Of a stretch of DNA of 64,000 nt, positions 16,456 through 24,891 are shown one piece after another; position 1 is the first letter of the stretch; every line of letters starts with the position of its first letter. The notes beneath the pieces were generated by a model. It was not told where the DNA came from. It searched no databases and saw only the letters and a program-made list of their open reading frames with translations. This DNA is from an uncultured Collinsella sp. Its GTDB lineage: Bacteria; Actinomycetota; Coriobacteriia; Coriobacteriales; Coriobacteriaceae. The stretch spans positions 1 to 64,000 of the forward strand of contig UREM01000004.1 of NCBI GenBank assembly GCA_900546775.1, read 5' to 3'. The position numbers and the translations under genes are program-made.

Positions 16456-17316
16456 TTAGTTCTCCCCCTTATCCTGCTTGCCCAGATATGCCTCGATAAC
16501 GGCGTCGTTGTTCTGGATTTCCTCTGCCGTGCCCTTGGCGATGACCTTACCAAAGTTGAGTACGCAGATACCCTCGCAAATATTCATGACGAGCGACATG
16601 TCGTGCTCGATAAGCATGATGGCGATGCCAAAGGTGTCGCGAATCTTAACGATGTTCTCCATGAGCTCCGCGGTCTCGGACGGGTTCATGCCGGCGGCAG
16701 GCTCGTCGAGCAGCAGCAGCTTGGGGTTGGTGGCAAGCGCGCGGACGATCTCCAGGCGGCGCTGAGCGCCGTAAGGCAGCGAGCCGGCCTGTTCGTTTGC
16801 CAGATGCTCCATATCAAAGATGGAGAGCAGCTCCATGGCACGCTCATGGGCGGCCTTCTCGTGCTTCCAGTACGTCGGCAGGCGCAGCACGCCCTCAAAA
16901 CCGGAATAGCGCTCCTGGTTGTGCAGACCGACCTTGACGTTGTCCTCCACCGTCATGGTGTTGAACAGGCGGATGTTCTGGAACGTACGGGCAATGCCCA
17001 TGCGGTTGACCTGGTAGACCGACTTGCCCGAGGTGTCCTCACCGTCGAGCAGGATGGTGCCGTGCGTGGGCTGATACACCTTGGTGAGCAGGTTGAAGAC
17101 CGTGGTCTTTCCGGCACCGTTGGGGCCGATCAGACCGGCGATCTCGGTCTTGCCGATAGTCAGGCTAAAGTCGTCGACTGCCTTAAGGCCACCGAACTCA
17201 ATGCCCAGGTGGATGCACTCGAGTGCCGGGCGCTGGCCCAGATCGCGATCGGGAACGATGGCGCCAGAAGGATACGGGACCATCTTACCCTTGTTGAACT
17301 CAAATTTACTGGGCAT
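16456..17316 (-). CDS. livG: Branched-chain amino acid ABC transporter ATPase LivG
   Basis: The 286-residue protein carries FGGLKAVDDFSL, Walker A GPNGAGKTT, the LivG-type long insert with NRMGIARTFQNIRLFNTMTVEDNV, the signature-region variant GSLPYGAQRRLEIVRALATNP, Walker B LLLLDEPAAGMNP, and LIEHDMSLVM. The start at 17314-17316 was chosen because GGAGGTGG sits upstream; this makes the gene overlap the livM end by 11 bases, a sign of translational coupling. The N-terminal ~35 residues before the ATPase domain are a lineage-specific extension. Confidence 0.95.
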   Translation of the reverse strand: MPSKFEFNKGKMVPYPSGAIVPDRDLGQRPALECIHLGIEFGGLKAVDDFSLTIGKTEIAGLIGPNGAGKTTVFNLLTKVYQPTHGTILLDGEDTSGKSVYQVNRMGIARTFQNIRLFNTMTVEDNVKVGLHNQERYSGFEGVLRLPTYWKHEKAAHERAMELLSIFDMEHLANEQAGSLPYGAQRRLEIVRALATNPKLLLLDEPAAGMNPSETAELMENIVKIRDTFGIAIMLIEHDMSLVMNICEGICVLNFGKVIAKGTAEEIQNNDAVIEAYLGKQDKGEN

Positions 17317-18394
17317 CGGCTGCCACCTCCTTCTTGGAAGCAAAGCGGTCCTTAATGCGTGCGAAGAACGCCTTGAGCTGCGGGTTGTTGGTAAAGATCA
17401 TGACCAGGATCAACACGATGGCGTAGATGAGCATGCGGTAGTCCGAGAACTGACGGAGCAGCTCGGGAAGCACCGTGAGCAACGCCGCCGCGATGACGGA
17501 ACCGCGCATGTTGCCCAGGCCGCCCAGAACCACGAACACCAGAATGAGGATCGACGTGTTGAAGTCGAACTTGGTGGCGGAGAGCTGCGAGAAGTTACCG
17601 CCGAAGAGAGCTCCGGCAGCACCGGCGAGGGCAGCGGAAACCACGAAGGCGATCATGCGGTACTCGGTGACGGAGATGCCTACGGACTCGGCTGCAATCT
17701 TGTTATCGCGCACGGCCATGATGGCACGGCCGGTACGGCTGCGAACCAGGTTGAGTACAATCACGAGCGCGACCATAACCAGGATGGCGCCGGCAAGGAA
17801 GGTCGAATAGGTCGACACGCCCGATGCGCCCTGGGCACCCTTGATGATGGCGGTGCCGTCCTCAAGCAGGTGCAGGTCGTCGATCGTAGAGTTGCCCGTG
17901 ATGTTAAAGATCACGTGCAGACCGCGGGAATCGACGCCCACAATGAGGCAGGTGACGATCTCTTTGATGATCTCGCCAAAGGCCAGCGTCACGATAGCCA
18001 GGTAATCGCCGCTCAGGCGAAGGACCGGGATGCCGATCAAGAAGCCCAGGATGGCGGCAGCGATAGCGCCGACCACAATGCTGATGATCAGGCGCATCGG
18101 ATCGGACGGAACGGCGCTCTCCAGCGCGACGGCGGTAACGATGCCCGTATAGGCGCCGACACTCATAAAGCCCGCGTGGCCCAGCGACAAGTCGCCCGCA
18201 ATACCGACGACGAGGTTGAGCGAGATGGCCATAACGATGTAGGCCGTGATGGGAACCAGCTGACCGGCGATCATGCGCGGGATCATATGGTTGGACTGCA
18301 TAAAGAACACGATGGCGAATGCCACGATGCACATGGCGTACGTGACAAAGTCGTGACGCGTCTGCTTGTCTTTAAGGAACTTCATAACGCTCAC
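17306..18394 (-). CDS. livM: Branched-chain amino acid ABC permease LivM
   Basis: The 362-residue integral membrane protein has about ten helices and LivM motifs such as LVVGIAGDLSLGHAGFMSVGAYTG, GDYLAIVTLAFGEIIKE, SRTGRAIMAVRDNKIAAESVGI and LVFVVLGGLGNMRGSV. It forms the channel with LivH. The start could be GTG at 18392-18394, directly after the livH stop, or ATG at 18383-18385 with AGGTGA upstream; the difference is three residues. Confidence 0.95.
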   Translation of the reverse strand: MSVMKFLKDKQTRHDFVTYAMCIVAFAIVFFMQSNHMIPRMIAGQLVPITAYIVMAISLNLVVGIAGDLSLGHAGFMSVGAYTGIVTAVALESAVPSDPMRLIISIVVGAIAAAILGFLIGIPVLRLSGDYLAIVTLAFGEIIKEIVTCLIVGVDSRGLHVIFNITGNSTIDDLHLLEDGTAIIKGAQGASGVSTYSTFLAGAILVMVALVIVLNLVRSRTGRAIMAVRDNKIAAESVGISVTEYRMIAFVVSAALAGAAGALFGGNFSQLSATKFDFNTSILILVFVVLGGLGNMRGSVIAAALLTVLPELLRQFSDYRMLIYAIVLILVMIFTNNPQLKAFFARIKDRFASKKEVAADAQ

Positions 18395-19276
18395 CTACAC
18401 CTTCTCGGGGACGTACTTGCCCAAGAGGCCGGCAGGCTTGACGAGCAGGACGATAATCAAAACACCAAAGACGATGGAGTTGGCAAGGCTCGTGGAAATG
18501 TAAGCCTGAGCCATCGCCTCGATGATGCCGATGAGAATACCGCCGACAAAGGCACCGGGGATGGAGCCGATGCCGCCGAAAACGGCAGCGTCGAAGGCCT
18601 TGATGCCAGGCATGGCGCCCGTGGTGGGCTGCAACACCGGCGAGTAGGAGCACAGGAGCACGCCGGCGATGGCGGCAAGGGCAGAGCCGATGGCAAACGT
18701 CATCGAGATGGTGCGGTTGACGTTGATGCCCATGAGCTGAGCGGCGGCCTTGTCCTCGGACACGGCGCGCATGGCCTTGCCCATCTTGGTCTTACCTGTA
18801 AAGAACATCAGGCCGGCCATGATAACCAGGCAGGCGACGATGGTGACGAGCGAGACGGCGCTTACGTTAAACTTGGCCAAGAACTCCGGCACCTGGAAGG
18901 TGACGAGCGAAGTAAAGTTCTTGGGCGTGGCGCCCCACAGGAGCTGCGCGGCGTTCTGCAGGAAGTAGGACACGCCGATGGCCGTGATCAGAACGGCCAG
19001 CGGGCCCGCCTGACGCAGCGGCTTGTATGCCAGACCCTCGATGAGAACACCGAGAACCGTGCAGACCACACAAGAGAGAATTACAGATGCCCAGCCCGGG
19101 AGGCCGAGATACGACGTGGCGCAGAACGAGACATAGGCACCGACCATGATGACGTCGCCGTGAGCGAAGTTGAGCATCTTGGCGATACCGTAGACCATGG
19201 TGTAGCCCAACGCGATGATGGCGTAGACGCTGCCCATGGACAGGCCGTTGACCAGGTATTGGATAAAGACCGTCAT
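18395..19276 (-). CDS. livH: Branched-chain amino acid ABC permease LivH
   Basis: The 293-residue membrane protein has about eight helices and LivH signatures: LVNGLSMGSVYAIIALGYTMVYGI, LNFAHGDVIMVGAY, GKAMRAVSEDKAAAQLMGI, and GIKAFDAAVFGGIGSIPGAFVGG. The start at 19274-19276 has a GGGGG site about nine bases upstream; the next ATG upstream lies too close to it. It is the first permease gene after the substrate-binding protein, separated from it by hairpins. Confidence 0.95.
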   Translation of the reverse strand: MTVFIQYLVNGLSMGSVYAIIALGYTMVYGIAKMLNFAHGDVIMVGAYVSFCATSYLGLPGWASVILSCVVCTVLGVLIEGLAYKPLRQAGPLAVLITAIGVSYFLQNAAQLLWGATPKNFTSLVTFQVPEFLAKFNVSAVSLVTIVACLVIMAGLMFFTGKTKMGKAMRAVSEDKAAAQLMGINVNRTISMTFAIGSALAAIAGVLLCSYSPVLQPTTGAMPGIKAFDAAVFGGIGSIPGAFVGGILIGIIEAMAQAYISTSLANSIVFGVLIIVLLVKPAGLLGKYVPEKV

Positions 19277-19322
19277 GTTCCACATCCCCCTTTCGAATAG
19301 GTTTCCAGTTGATGTATGAAAC

Positions 19323-19385
19323 AGGGACGTTACATCGTCCCTAGATACCAAGCAAGCAGGGAAGGCCAAAACCTCCCCTGCTTGG
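19323..19385 (-). terminator. Two hairpins between substrate-binding gene and livH
   Basis: AGGGACGTTACATCGTCCCT (19323-19342) and an imperfect stem of CAAGCAGGG with CCCTGCTTG (about 19353-19384) lie in this 140-base gap. Such intergenic stems often give partial termination or RNA protection, so that binding protein is made in excess over permease. Confidence 0.6.
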
Positions 19386-19415
19386 GATCAAAACCGCTCT
19401 ATGTAAGGCGGCCTA

Positions 19416-20603
19416 TTAGGCCTGTACGTACTTGCCGTCGGTAATGACGTACGCCGTCGGGTCCTTCTGGACCTGACCCTTGTCGTTCCAGGAGAGCTTG
19501 CCAGTCAGGCCGTCAACAGTAATCTTGAGCATAGCCTCGGGAAGCTTCTCGGCAACCTCGGTGGGGTCGGCGTCGACGCCCAGGCCGGCCTCCTTAAGAG
19601 CCTCGACCACAGCATGCACGCCGTCGTAGGCGTCGGCGGCAAACTGGTCGGGAGTATCGCCGTACTTATCCTTGTAAGCGTTGACGAAGTCGGCATTCTT
19701 CTCGTCGTCGGCGGAGAACGGGGTCATGAGCAGCAGACCCTCGGCAAGAGAGGTGTCGAAGCCCTCAACGCCCAGGATGCCGTCCATGCCGTCGCAGCCC
19801 ATCATCTTGACGTCGTAGCCCATGTCCTTGGCGTTCTTGAGCAGGACGGACGCCGGCGTGTAGTAGATCGGCGCAAAGATCATGGTGGCGCCTGCCTGCT
19901 TGGCCTTGGTCAGCTGGTTGGTAAAGCTCGTGGCGGAGTCGTCCTTAAAGGTCTCCTCGTCGACAATCTCAAGCTTAGACTTAGCGGCCTGGGCCTTAAA
20001 GGAATCTGCGATGCCCGAAGAATAGGCGTCGCCGGAGTTATAGAACAGCACGAACTTCTCGTTCGCATACTTCTCTGCCAGGAACTTGGCAGCGTTGACA
20101 CCTTGGTTGGGGTCGGTAAAGCAAACCTGGAAGACGCAATCCTTGCCCTTGGTAACGTCCTCGGAGGACGCGGACGGGGTGATCATGAACGTCTCGGGGT
20201 CGTTGCCGCACTCGGCGGCAACGGCGACCGACGCACCCGTGGTGGTCGGACCGACGAGGGCCTGCATGCCCCAGTCGAGCAGGGTGTTGAAGGCGTTGAC
20301 GGCCTTCTCGCCGTCCGCCTGGTCGTCCTCGGCCTTGCTGGCAAGCGGCAGCTCCTTAGTCGAGAAATCCTTGCAGCCAAGCTCGACAGCCTGTGTAACG
20401 GACTTGCCGTAGGACGCGTTGGCGCCGGTCAGCGGGCCGATGGTGCCGATCTTAAACGAAGCGTCGCCCGACGCGGAACCGCTGTCGCCGCCGTTGGAGG
20501 AGCAGCCAGCTAGAATGGACATCGCCCCCAGACCTGCTGCGCTCGCGATAACGCTCCTGCGATTCATAACAGGGTTCAATGACTTACCGGTGAGGCTCGA
20601 CAT
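19416..20603 (-). CDS. Branched-chain amino acid substrate-binding lipoprotein 1
   Basis: The 395-residue exported lipoprotein has a twin-arginine-containing signal (NRRSVIASAAGL), a lipobox with Cys at about residue 34 (SILAGC), and a Ser/Gly linker. The body is a type I periplasmic-binding fold of the LivJ/Leu-Ile-Val family: FKIGTIGPLTGANASYGKS, ALVGPTTTGASVAVA, FMITPSASSEDVTKG, FYNSGDAYSSGIADSFK and FAADAYDGVHAVVEAL. An AGGAGAG site precedes the start. It is highly similar to its upstream neighbour, so the pair arose by tandem duplication. Confidence 0.93.
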   Translation of the reverse strand: MSSLTGKSLNPVMNRRSVIASAAGLGAMSILAGCSSNGGDSGSASGDASFKIGTIGPLTGANASYGKSVTQAVELGCKDFSTKELPLASKAEDDQADGEKAVNAFNTLLDWGMQALVGPTTTGASVAVAAECGNDPETFMITPSASSEDVTKGKDCVFQVCFTDPNQGVNAAKFLAEKYANEKFVLFYNSGDAYSSGIADSFKAQAAKSKLEIVDEETFKDDSATSFTNQLTKAKQAGATMIFAPIYYTPASVLLKNAKDMGYDVKMMGCDGMDGILGVEGFDTSLAEGLLLMTPFSADDEKNADFVNAYKDKYGDTPDQFAADAYDGVHAVVEALKEAGLGVDADPTEVAEKLPEAMLKITVDGLTGKLSWNDKGQVQKDPTAYVITDGKYVQA

Positions 20604-20874
20604 GCGGCTCTCCTCTCAAATCTCGTCGGGTTTCGGTTACCCGACAGGCCATCCTTCGCCGTGTTCGGCGTTCGCAAAATACTAGACGCTTTAGTTAAGG
20701 AAAGTGGCGATTATTTCAACTTTTCTTTGGATTTGTTCGTTTATCCATAATTCTGCGTATTTCTATTACTTTATGCAGTAATGCCACTTTATTGTGTGAA
20801 AGTAATGTTTCCGTTCTGTTACAGGCGTCCCTGCCCTGAATAAAACGGCCTCACCGGTCGCGCTTTATGCGCAC
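20604..20874 (-). promoter_or_regulatory. Intergenic region between the two binding-protein genes
   Basis: This 271-base non-coding stretch is AT-rich around 20690-20820. It contains a GTCGGGTTTCGGTTACCCGAC hairpin (about 20626-20646) just before gene 1, on the leader side. A separate promoter for gene 1 is likely here. No open frame is credible. Confidence 0.45.
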
Positions 20875-22041
20875 TTAGGCGGCGATGTACTTGCCGTCCT
20901 GAATCACATAGGCTGTGGCGGGCTTTTCGACCTGGCCCTTGTCGTTCCACGTCAGCTCGCCCGTCAGGCCCTCGATCTTGATCTTGCGCATGGCGTGGGC
21001 AAGGTCGTCGGCAATATCGGCACCGTCAGCCGTAATGTCGATGCCCGCTTTATCGATAGCCTCGGCAATCGCATGGACGCAGTCATAGGCATCGGCGGCA
21101 AACTGATTGGGCGTCTCGTCGTAGGCGTCCTTATAGGCCTTGACGAAGTCGGCGTTCTTCTCATCGTCAGCAGAGAACGGGGTCATGAGCAGCACGCCCT
21201 CGGCAAGAGAGGTATCGAAGCCCTCAACGGAGAGCAGGCCGTCCATGCCGTCGGTGCCCATAAGCGTCATGTCGTATCCCATGTCCTTGGCGTTCTTGAG
21301 CAAAACGGACGCCGGCGTGTAATAGATCGGAGCAAAGATAAGCGTGGCGCCGGCCTCCTTGGCCTTGGTGAGCTGGTTGGTAAAGCTCGTGGAAGAGTCG
21401 TCCTTAAAGGTCTCGGTATCGACGACATCGAGCTTGGATGCCTTGGCCTGCTCGGCAAAGGCGTCGGCAACGCCCGAGCTGTACGTATCGCCGGAGTTGT
21501 AGAACAGGGCGATCTTGGCGTCCGCGTACTTCTCGGCCAAGAACTTCGCGGCGCTGGTGCCCATGGTGGGGTCGGTGAAGCAAACCTGGAAGACCGTGGT
21601 CTTTCCCTTGGTGACATCGAGCGACGAGGCCGAAGGCGTGACCATGAGTATGTCGTCGGCGATCTCGCCAGAGACAGCGACGGCGGCACCGGTGGTGACG
21701 GGGCCGACGAGAGCCTGCATGCCCCAGTCACACAGGGTATTGAAGGCGTTGATGGCCTTCTCGCCGTCGGCGACGTCATCCTCGGACTTAAGCGAGAGTT
21801 TGAGGTCCTTGGTCGAAAAATCCTTGGCGGCGAGCTTGGCACCCTTCTCGGCCGAAACGCCATAGGTTGCCGCGGCGCCGGTCAGAGGGCCGATGACACC
21901 GATCTTGAAGGTCTTGCCGTCATCGGCGGAGCCGCCGTCCGAGCCACCCGACGAGCAACCAGCGAGTGCCGCGGTGCTACCGAACGCCGCGGCGCCAGCC
22001 AAGAAACTCCTGCGGTTAAGTACGTTATTGATGCTAAACAT
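20875..22041 (-). CDS. Branched-chain amino acid substrate-binding lipoprotein 2
   Basis: The 388-residue lipoprotein has NRRSFLAGAAAFGS, lipobox ALAGC (Cys about 29) and a Gly/Ser linker, and then the same LivJ-type fold as its neighbour, with near-identical blocks such as PIYYTPASVLLKNAKDMGYD and FDTSLAEG-LLMTPFSADDEKNADF. The start was set at 22039-22041 (GGGGGACACC upstream); a much longer upstream frame is non-coding. Differences in the ligand-facing segments from copy 1 could give a second substrate range for the same LivHMGF permease. Confidence 0.93.
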   Translation of the reverse strand: MFSINNVLNRRSFLAGAAAFGSTAALAGCSSGGSDGGSADDGKTFKIGVIGPLTGAAATYGVSAEKGAKLAAKDFSTKDLKLSLKSEDDVADGEKAINAFNTLCDWGMQALVGPVTTGAAVAVSGEIADDILMVTPSASSLDVTKGKTTVFQVCFTDPTMGTSAAKFLAEKYADAKIALFYNSGDTYSSGVADAFAEQAKASKLDVVDTETFKDDSSTSFTNQLTKAKEAGATLIFAPIYYTPASVLLKNAKDMGYDMTLMGTDGMDGLLSVEGFDTSLAEGVLLMTPFSADDEKNADFVKAYKDAYDETPNQFAADAYDCVHAIAEAIDKAGIDITADGADIADDLAHAMRKIKIEGLTGELTWNDKGQVEKPATAYVIQDGKYIAA

Positions 22042-22291
22042 GGTGTCCCCCTTTTCGCTGGCCGCGGTGCGGCCGTCTTGCGGTACAGGGCAAACCTTAT
22101 GGCGCAAACGTTGACAGTTTGTTACGGAAGTTCGTTTGTAGCGAGTGTGTTTCCAATATTTCCGCAGCGTTTCGGGGGTAGCGTTTTGCACAGCTCCAGC
22201 TGCCTGGCAAGCACGCGCCCGCACTTCACGCTAGAATGCACTCAACCTATAAGCAGTTAATCCATCCACAAGATGCACGAAGGAGCTATCT

Positions 22292-23635
22292 ATGAGCGAA
22301 CCCCTGCGCACCGTGAACGTCGGTCTGATCGGTCTGGGAACCGTCGGCGGCGGCGTGGCCCGTTTGATCAAGAGCCACCACGATGAGTACCTGGCCGCCT
22401 ACGGCATCGACCTTAAGCTGACCCGCGCCTGCGCGCTTGCCTGGGAGCAGGCCGAAGCCGCCGGTATTGAGCGCGAGGCCTTTACGAGCGACTGGCACGA
22501 CGTCGTCACCGACCCCGCCGTCGACATCGTCGTCGAGCTCATCGGCGGCGAGCATCCCGCGACCGAGATCTTCACCACCGCCTTCGAGAACGGCAAGCAC
22601 GTCGTCTCTGCCAACAAGGCCCTGCTGGGCCGTCATGTCGAGACGCTCGCCGAGAAGGCGCGCGCGTGCGGCGTGCAGATTAAGTGCGAGGCCAGCTGCG
22701 GCGGCGGCATCCCCATCGTGAGCACGCTCGAGCACGACCTGGTGGGCAACAAGATCCTGACCATCGCCGGCATCCTCAACGGCACCACCAACTATATCCT
22801 GTCGCGCATGGACGCCGAGGGCGCCGATTACGCTGACGTGCTCGCCGACGCCCAGGCAAAGGGCTATGCCGAGGCCGACCCGTCCGCCGACGTCGACGGC
22901 TTCGACGCCGCCAGCAAGACGGCAATCCTCGCTTCCATCGGCTTTGGCACCCGCGTGACCACCGACGATGTCTACCAGCAGGGTATCCGTACCATCGGCG
23001 CCGAGGACATTGCCCAGGCCCGCGAGCTCGGCTACACCATCAAGCTGCTGGGCATCGCACGCAACACCGACGCCGGCGTCGACGTCCGTGTGCATCCCAC
23101 GCTGATCCCCGCCGACCACATGCTTGCCAAGGTCAACGGCGCCATGAACGCTGTCTACGTGGTGGGCGACGCCGTGGGCGAGACCATGTTCTACGGTGCC
23201 GGCGCAGGCTCCTTCCCCACCGCGAGCGCCGTCGTGGGCGATATCCTGTCGCTCTCCGAGCAGATCAGCCGCGGCGTGGCTCCGCTGCCCGAGATTGAGC
23301 CCTATGGTCACAACCTCGCCTTTAAGCCTATGGACGAGCTCCAGACCAAGTACTATGTGCGCCTGAAGGTCGCCGACCGCGTGGGCGCCCTGTCCGAGAC
23401 GGTCGACATCTTTGCCAAGCACAACATCTCGATCTCGCTCATCAACCAGGTCGAGGACGGCAAGTCGGGCGTCAGCGATGCCTGCTCGGTCATCTTCCTG
23501 ACGCACCGCGCACTCGAGAAGGACGTCCAGGCTGCCGCCGCCGAGCTTGCCAGCGTCGACTGCGTGGCCGAGGTCGCCAACGTCCTGCGCATCGAGGACG
23601 TCGAGGCCTGGTCCGAAGGCGTCATGGCCAACTAA
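22292..23635 (+). CDS. hom: Homoserine dehydrogenase
   Basis: The 447-residue protein has the NAD(P)-binding start VGLIGLGTVGGGVARL, the substrate domain ANKALLG, ASCGGGIPIVSTLEHDL, ILNGTTNYILSRM, and GYAEADPSADVDGFDAASKTAILAS. A C-terminal ACT domain (from about residue 360, YYVRLKVADRVGALSE) is usual for threonine feedback. It reduces aspartate semialdehyde to homoserine for threonine and methionine synthesis. An AAGGAG site precedes the ATG. A hairpin terminator follows. Confidence 0.97.
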   Translation: MSEPLRTVNVGLIGLGTVGGGVARLIKSHHDEYLAAYGIDLKLTRACALAWEQAEAAGIEREAFTSDWHDVVTDPAVDIVVELIGGEHPATEIFTTAFENGKHVVSANKALLGRHVETLAEKARACGVQIKCEASCGGGIPIVSTLEHDLVGNKILTIAGILNGTTNYILSRMDAEGADYADVLADAQAKGYAEADPSADVDGFDAASKTAILASIGFGTRVTTDDVYQQGIRTIGAEDIAQARELGYTIKLLGIARNTDAGVDVRVHPTLIPADHMLAKVNGAMNAVYVVGDAVGETMFYGAGAGSFPTASAVVGDILSLSEQISRGVAPLPEIEPYGHNLAFKPMDELQTKYYVRLKVADRVGALSETVDIFAKHNISISLINQVEDGKSGVSDACSVIFLTHRALEKDVQAAAAELASVDCVAEVANVLRIEDVEAWSEGVMAN

Positions 23636-23666
23636 TTCGATTTTCGCTCTACGACCTATATGTGTG

Positions 23667-23702
23667 AGGGGCTCCCGTTCAGCAGTGGACGGGAGCCCCT
23701 TT
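23667..23702 (+). terminator. Terminator of hom
   Basis: AGGGGCTCCCGT pairs with ACGGGAGCCCCT around a short loop, followed by TTTG, about 30 bases after the hom stop. Confidence 0.8.
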
Positions 23703-23857
23703 GCTTGCGCGCATGGGGCGTATTGGCGCAATCCGCATTTGAACGACTTGGCCGCTCCTGACAGCCGGGGGTACCGTTCGCCGACATGCAGCCGGAGCCG
23801 ATTTTGGCTGCCGTTATGCTGTGCTGCATATATCCGCCCGCAAAGAGAGGAAGCACT

Positions 23858-24607
23858 ATGTTGCTCGAGGGCAAGAAAGCAATCATCACCGGCGGCACGC
23901 GCGGAATCGGCTATGCCATCGCCTGCCGTTTTATCGAGGAAGGCGCCGCCGTCACCGTCTTTGGCTCGCGCCAGGAAACTGCCGACGCAGCCGTTGAGAA
24001 GCTGGCGGCCGCCTATCCCGAGGCCAAGGTCTGGGGCCGCTCCTGCGACCTCACCTCGCTCGAGGCCGTAACCGAGGCCTTTACCCAAGCTGCCACCGAT
24101 ATGGGCGGCCTGGACACGGTCGTCAACAATGCCGGCATCTCCCAGCGCTCGCCCCTTTTGGACTACACTGCCGAGGAGTTTGCAAAGGTCATGGACCTCA
24201 ATGTCGTCGCCGTCTTTAATGGCCACCAGGCTGCCGCCAAGATCATGACCGAGGCCGGCCACGGCGGCACCATCACCACCACGAGCTCGATGGTCGCCAA
24301 GTACGGCCAGCCCTCCGGCGTCGGTTACCCCACGTCCAAATTTGCCGTCAACGGCATGGTCCAGTCGCTCTCGCGCGAGCTCGCCCCCATGGGCATTCGC
24401 GTCAATGCCGTCGCACCTGGCGTGACCAAGACCGACATGGTCGCTAACCTGCCCGAAGAAGTCATCAAGCCCATCATCGCCACCATTCCGCTGGGCCGCA
24501 TGGGCGAGCCCGAGGATGTCGCCAACGCCTTTGTTTTCCTGGCGAGCGACATGTCCTCCTATGTCACGGGCGCCGTGCTCCCCGTCGACGGAGCCGCCCG
24601 CTCCTAA
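23858..24607 (+). CDS. Short-chain dehydrogenase/reductase (FabG-like)
   Basis: The 249-residue protein is a classical SDR: cofactor motif TGGTRGIGYAI, NNAGIS, catalytic Ser in TTTSSMVAKYG, YPTSK (YxxxK), and a C-terminal MGEPEDVANAFVFLASDMSSYVTGAVLPVDG. It is related to 3-oxoacyl-ACP reductase and sugar/steroid dehydrogenases. In Collinsella-type gut bacteria, SDRs of this form include hydroxysteroid dehydrogenases, but nothing here is specific. The start at 23858-23860 follows GAGAGGAAG. Upstream frame extensions were rejected. Confidence 0.92.
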   Translation: MLLEGKKAIITGGTRGIGYAIACRFIEEGAAVTVFGSRQETADAAVEKLAAAYPEAKVWGRSCDLTSLEAVTEAFTQAATDMGGLDTVVNNAGISQRSPLLDYTAEEFAKVMDLNVVAVFNGHQAAAKIMTEAGHGGTITTTSSMVAKYGQPSGVGYPTSKFAVNGMVQSLSRELAPMGIRVNAVAPGVTKTDMVANLPEEVIKPIIATIPLGRMGEPEDVANAFVFLASDMSSYVTGAVLPVDGAARS

Positions 24608-24651
24608 GGAGCCACAAGCTTTGGCTTCAAGCTTCAACATAGCTCAACCAA

Positions 24652-24693
24652 AAAGGCGCGCCGTCTGAATCAACTGCAGACAGCGCGCCTTCT
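24652..24693 (+). terminator. Terminator after the SDR gene
   Basis: AAGGCGCGC-GTCTG and CAGAC-GCGCGCCTT form a long stem about 45 bases after the SDR stop, flanked by A and T runs, so it may work in both directions. Confidence 0.75.
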
Positions 24694-24705
24694 CCTGTTA
24701 TGAAA

Positions 24706-24877
24706 GGGAAACTATGTCCCAGTATTTCGGATCAGAACGGGGCACGGTTTCCCCCAGGACCTCCTTGCGGAAACTGCATCCCACTCTGAGCGCCCATTCC
24801 GGGACACAGCTTCCCAACGGCCCCCGTTTCGGAAACCACATCCCGTTCCGAGCCTTCAAAGCGGGACGCGGCTTCCC
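24706..24877. repeat. Three tandem 62-base palindromic units
   Basis: Units begin at 24706, 24768 and 24830, an exact 62-base period. Each is an imperfect palindrome: GGAAAC..GTCCC or ATCCC, about 22 bases of spacer, then GGGAC or GGGGCAC and GTTTCC or GCTTCC. The sequences have diverged while the arms keep pairing. They lie between the SDR terminator and the end of the antiporter gene. No coding potential. Confidence 0.75.
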
Positions 24878-24891
24878 CGAGAAAGTATCGA

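Noticed and set aside
17081..19300. 739-residue plus-strand frame
   Set aside because: It is antisense to livG, livM and livH; His/Asp/Gly-rich composition is the mirror of GC-rich membrane protein codons.
22286..24640. 784-residue minus-strand frame
   Set aside because: It lies antisense to hom and the SDR gene, whose motifs are complete; long antisense frames are expected from GC-rich codon bias.
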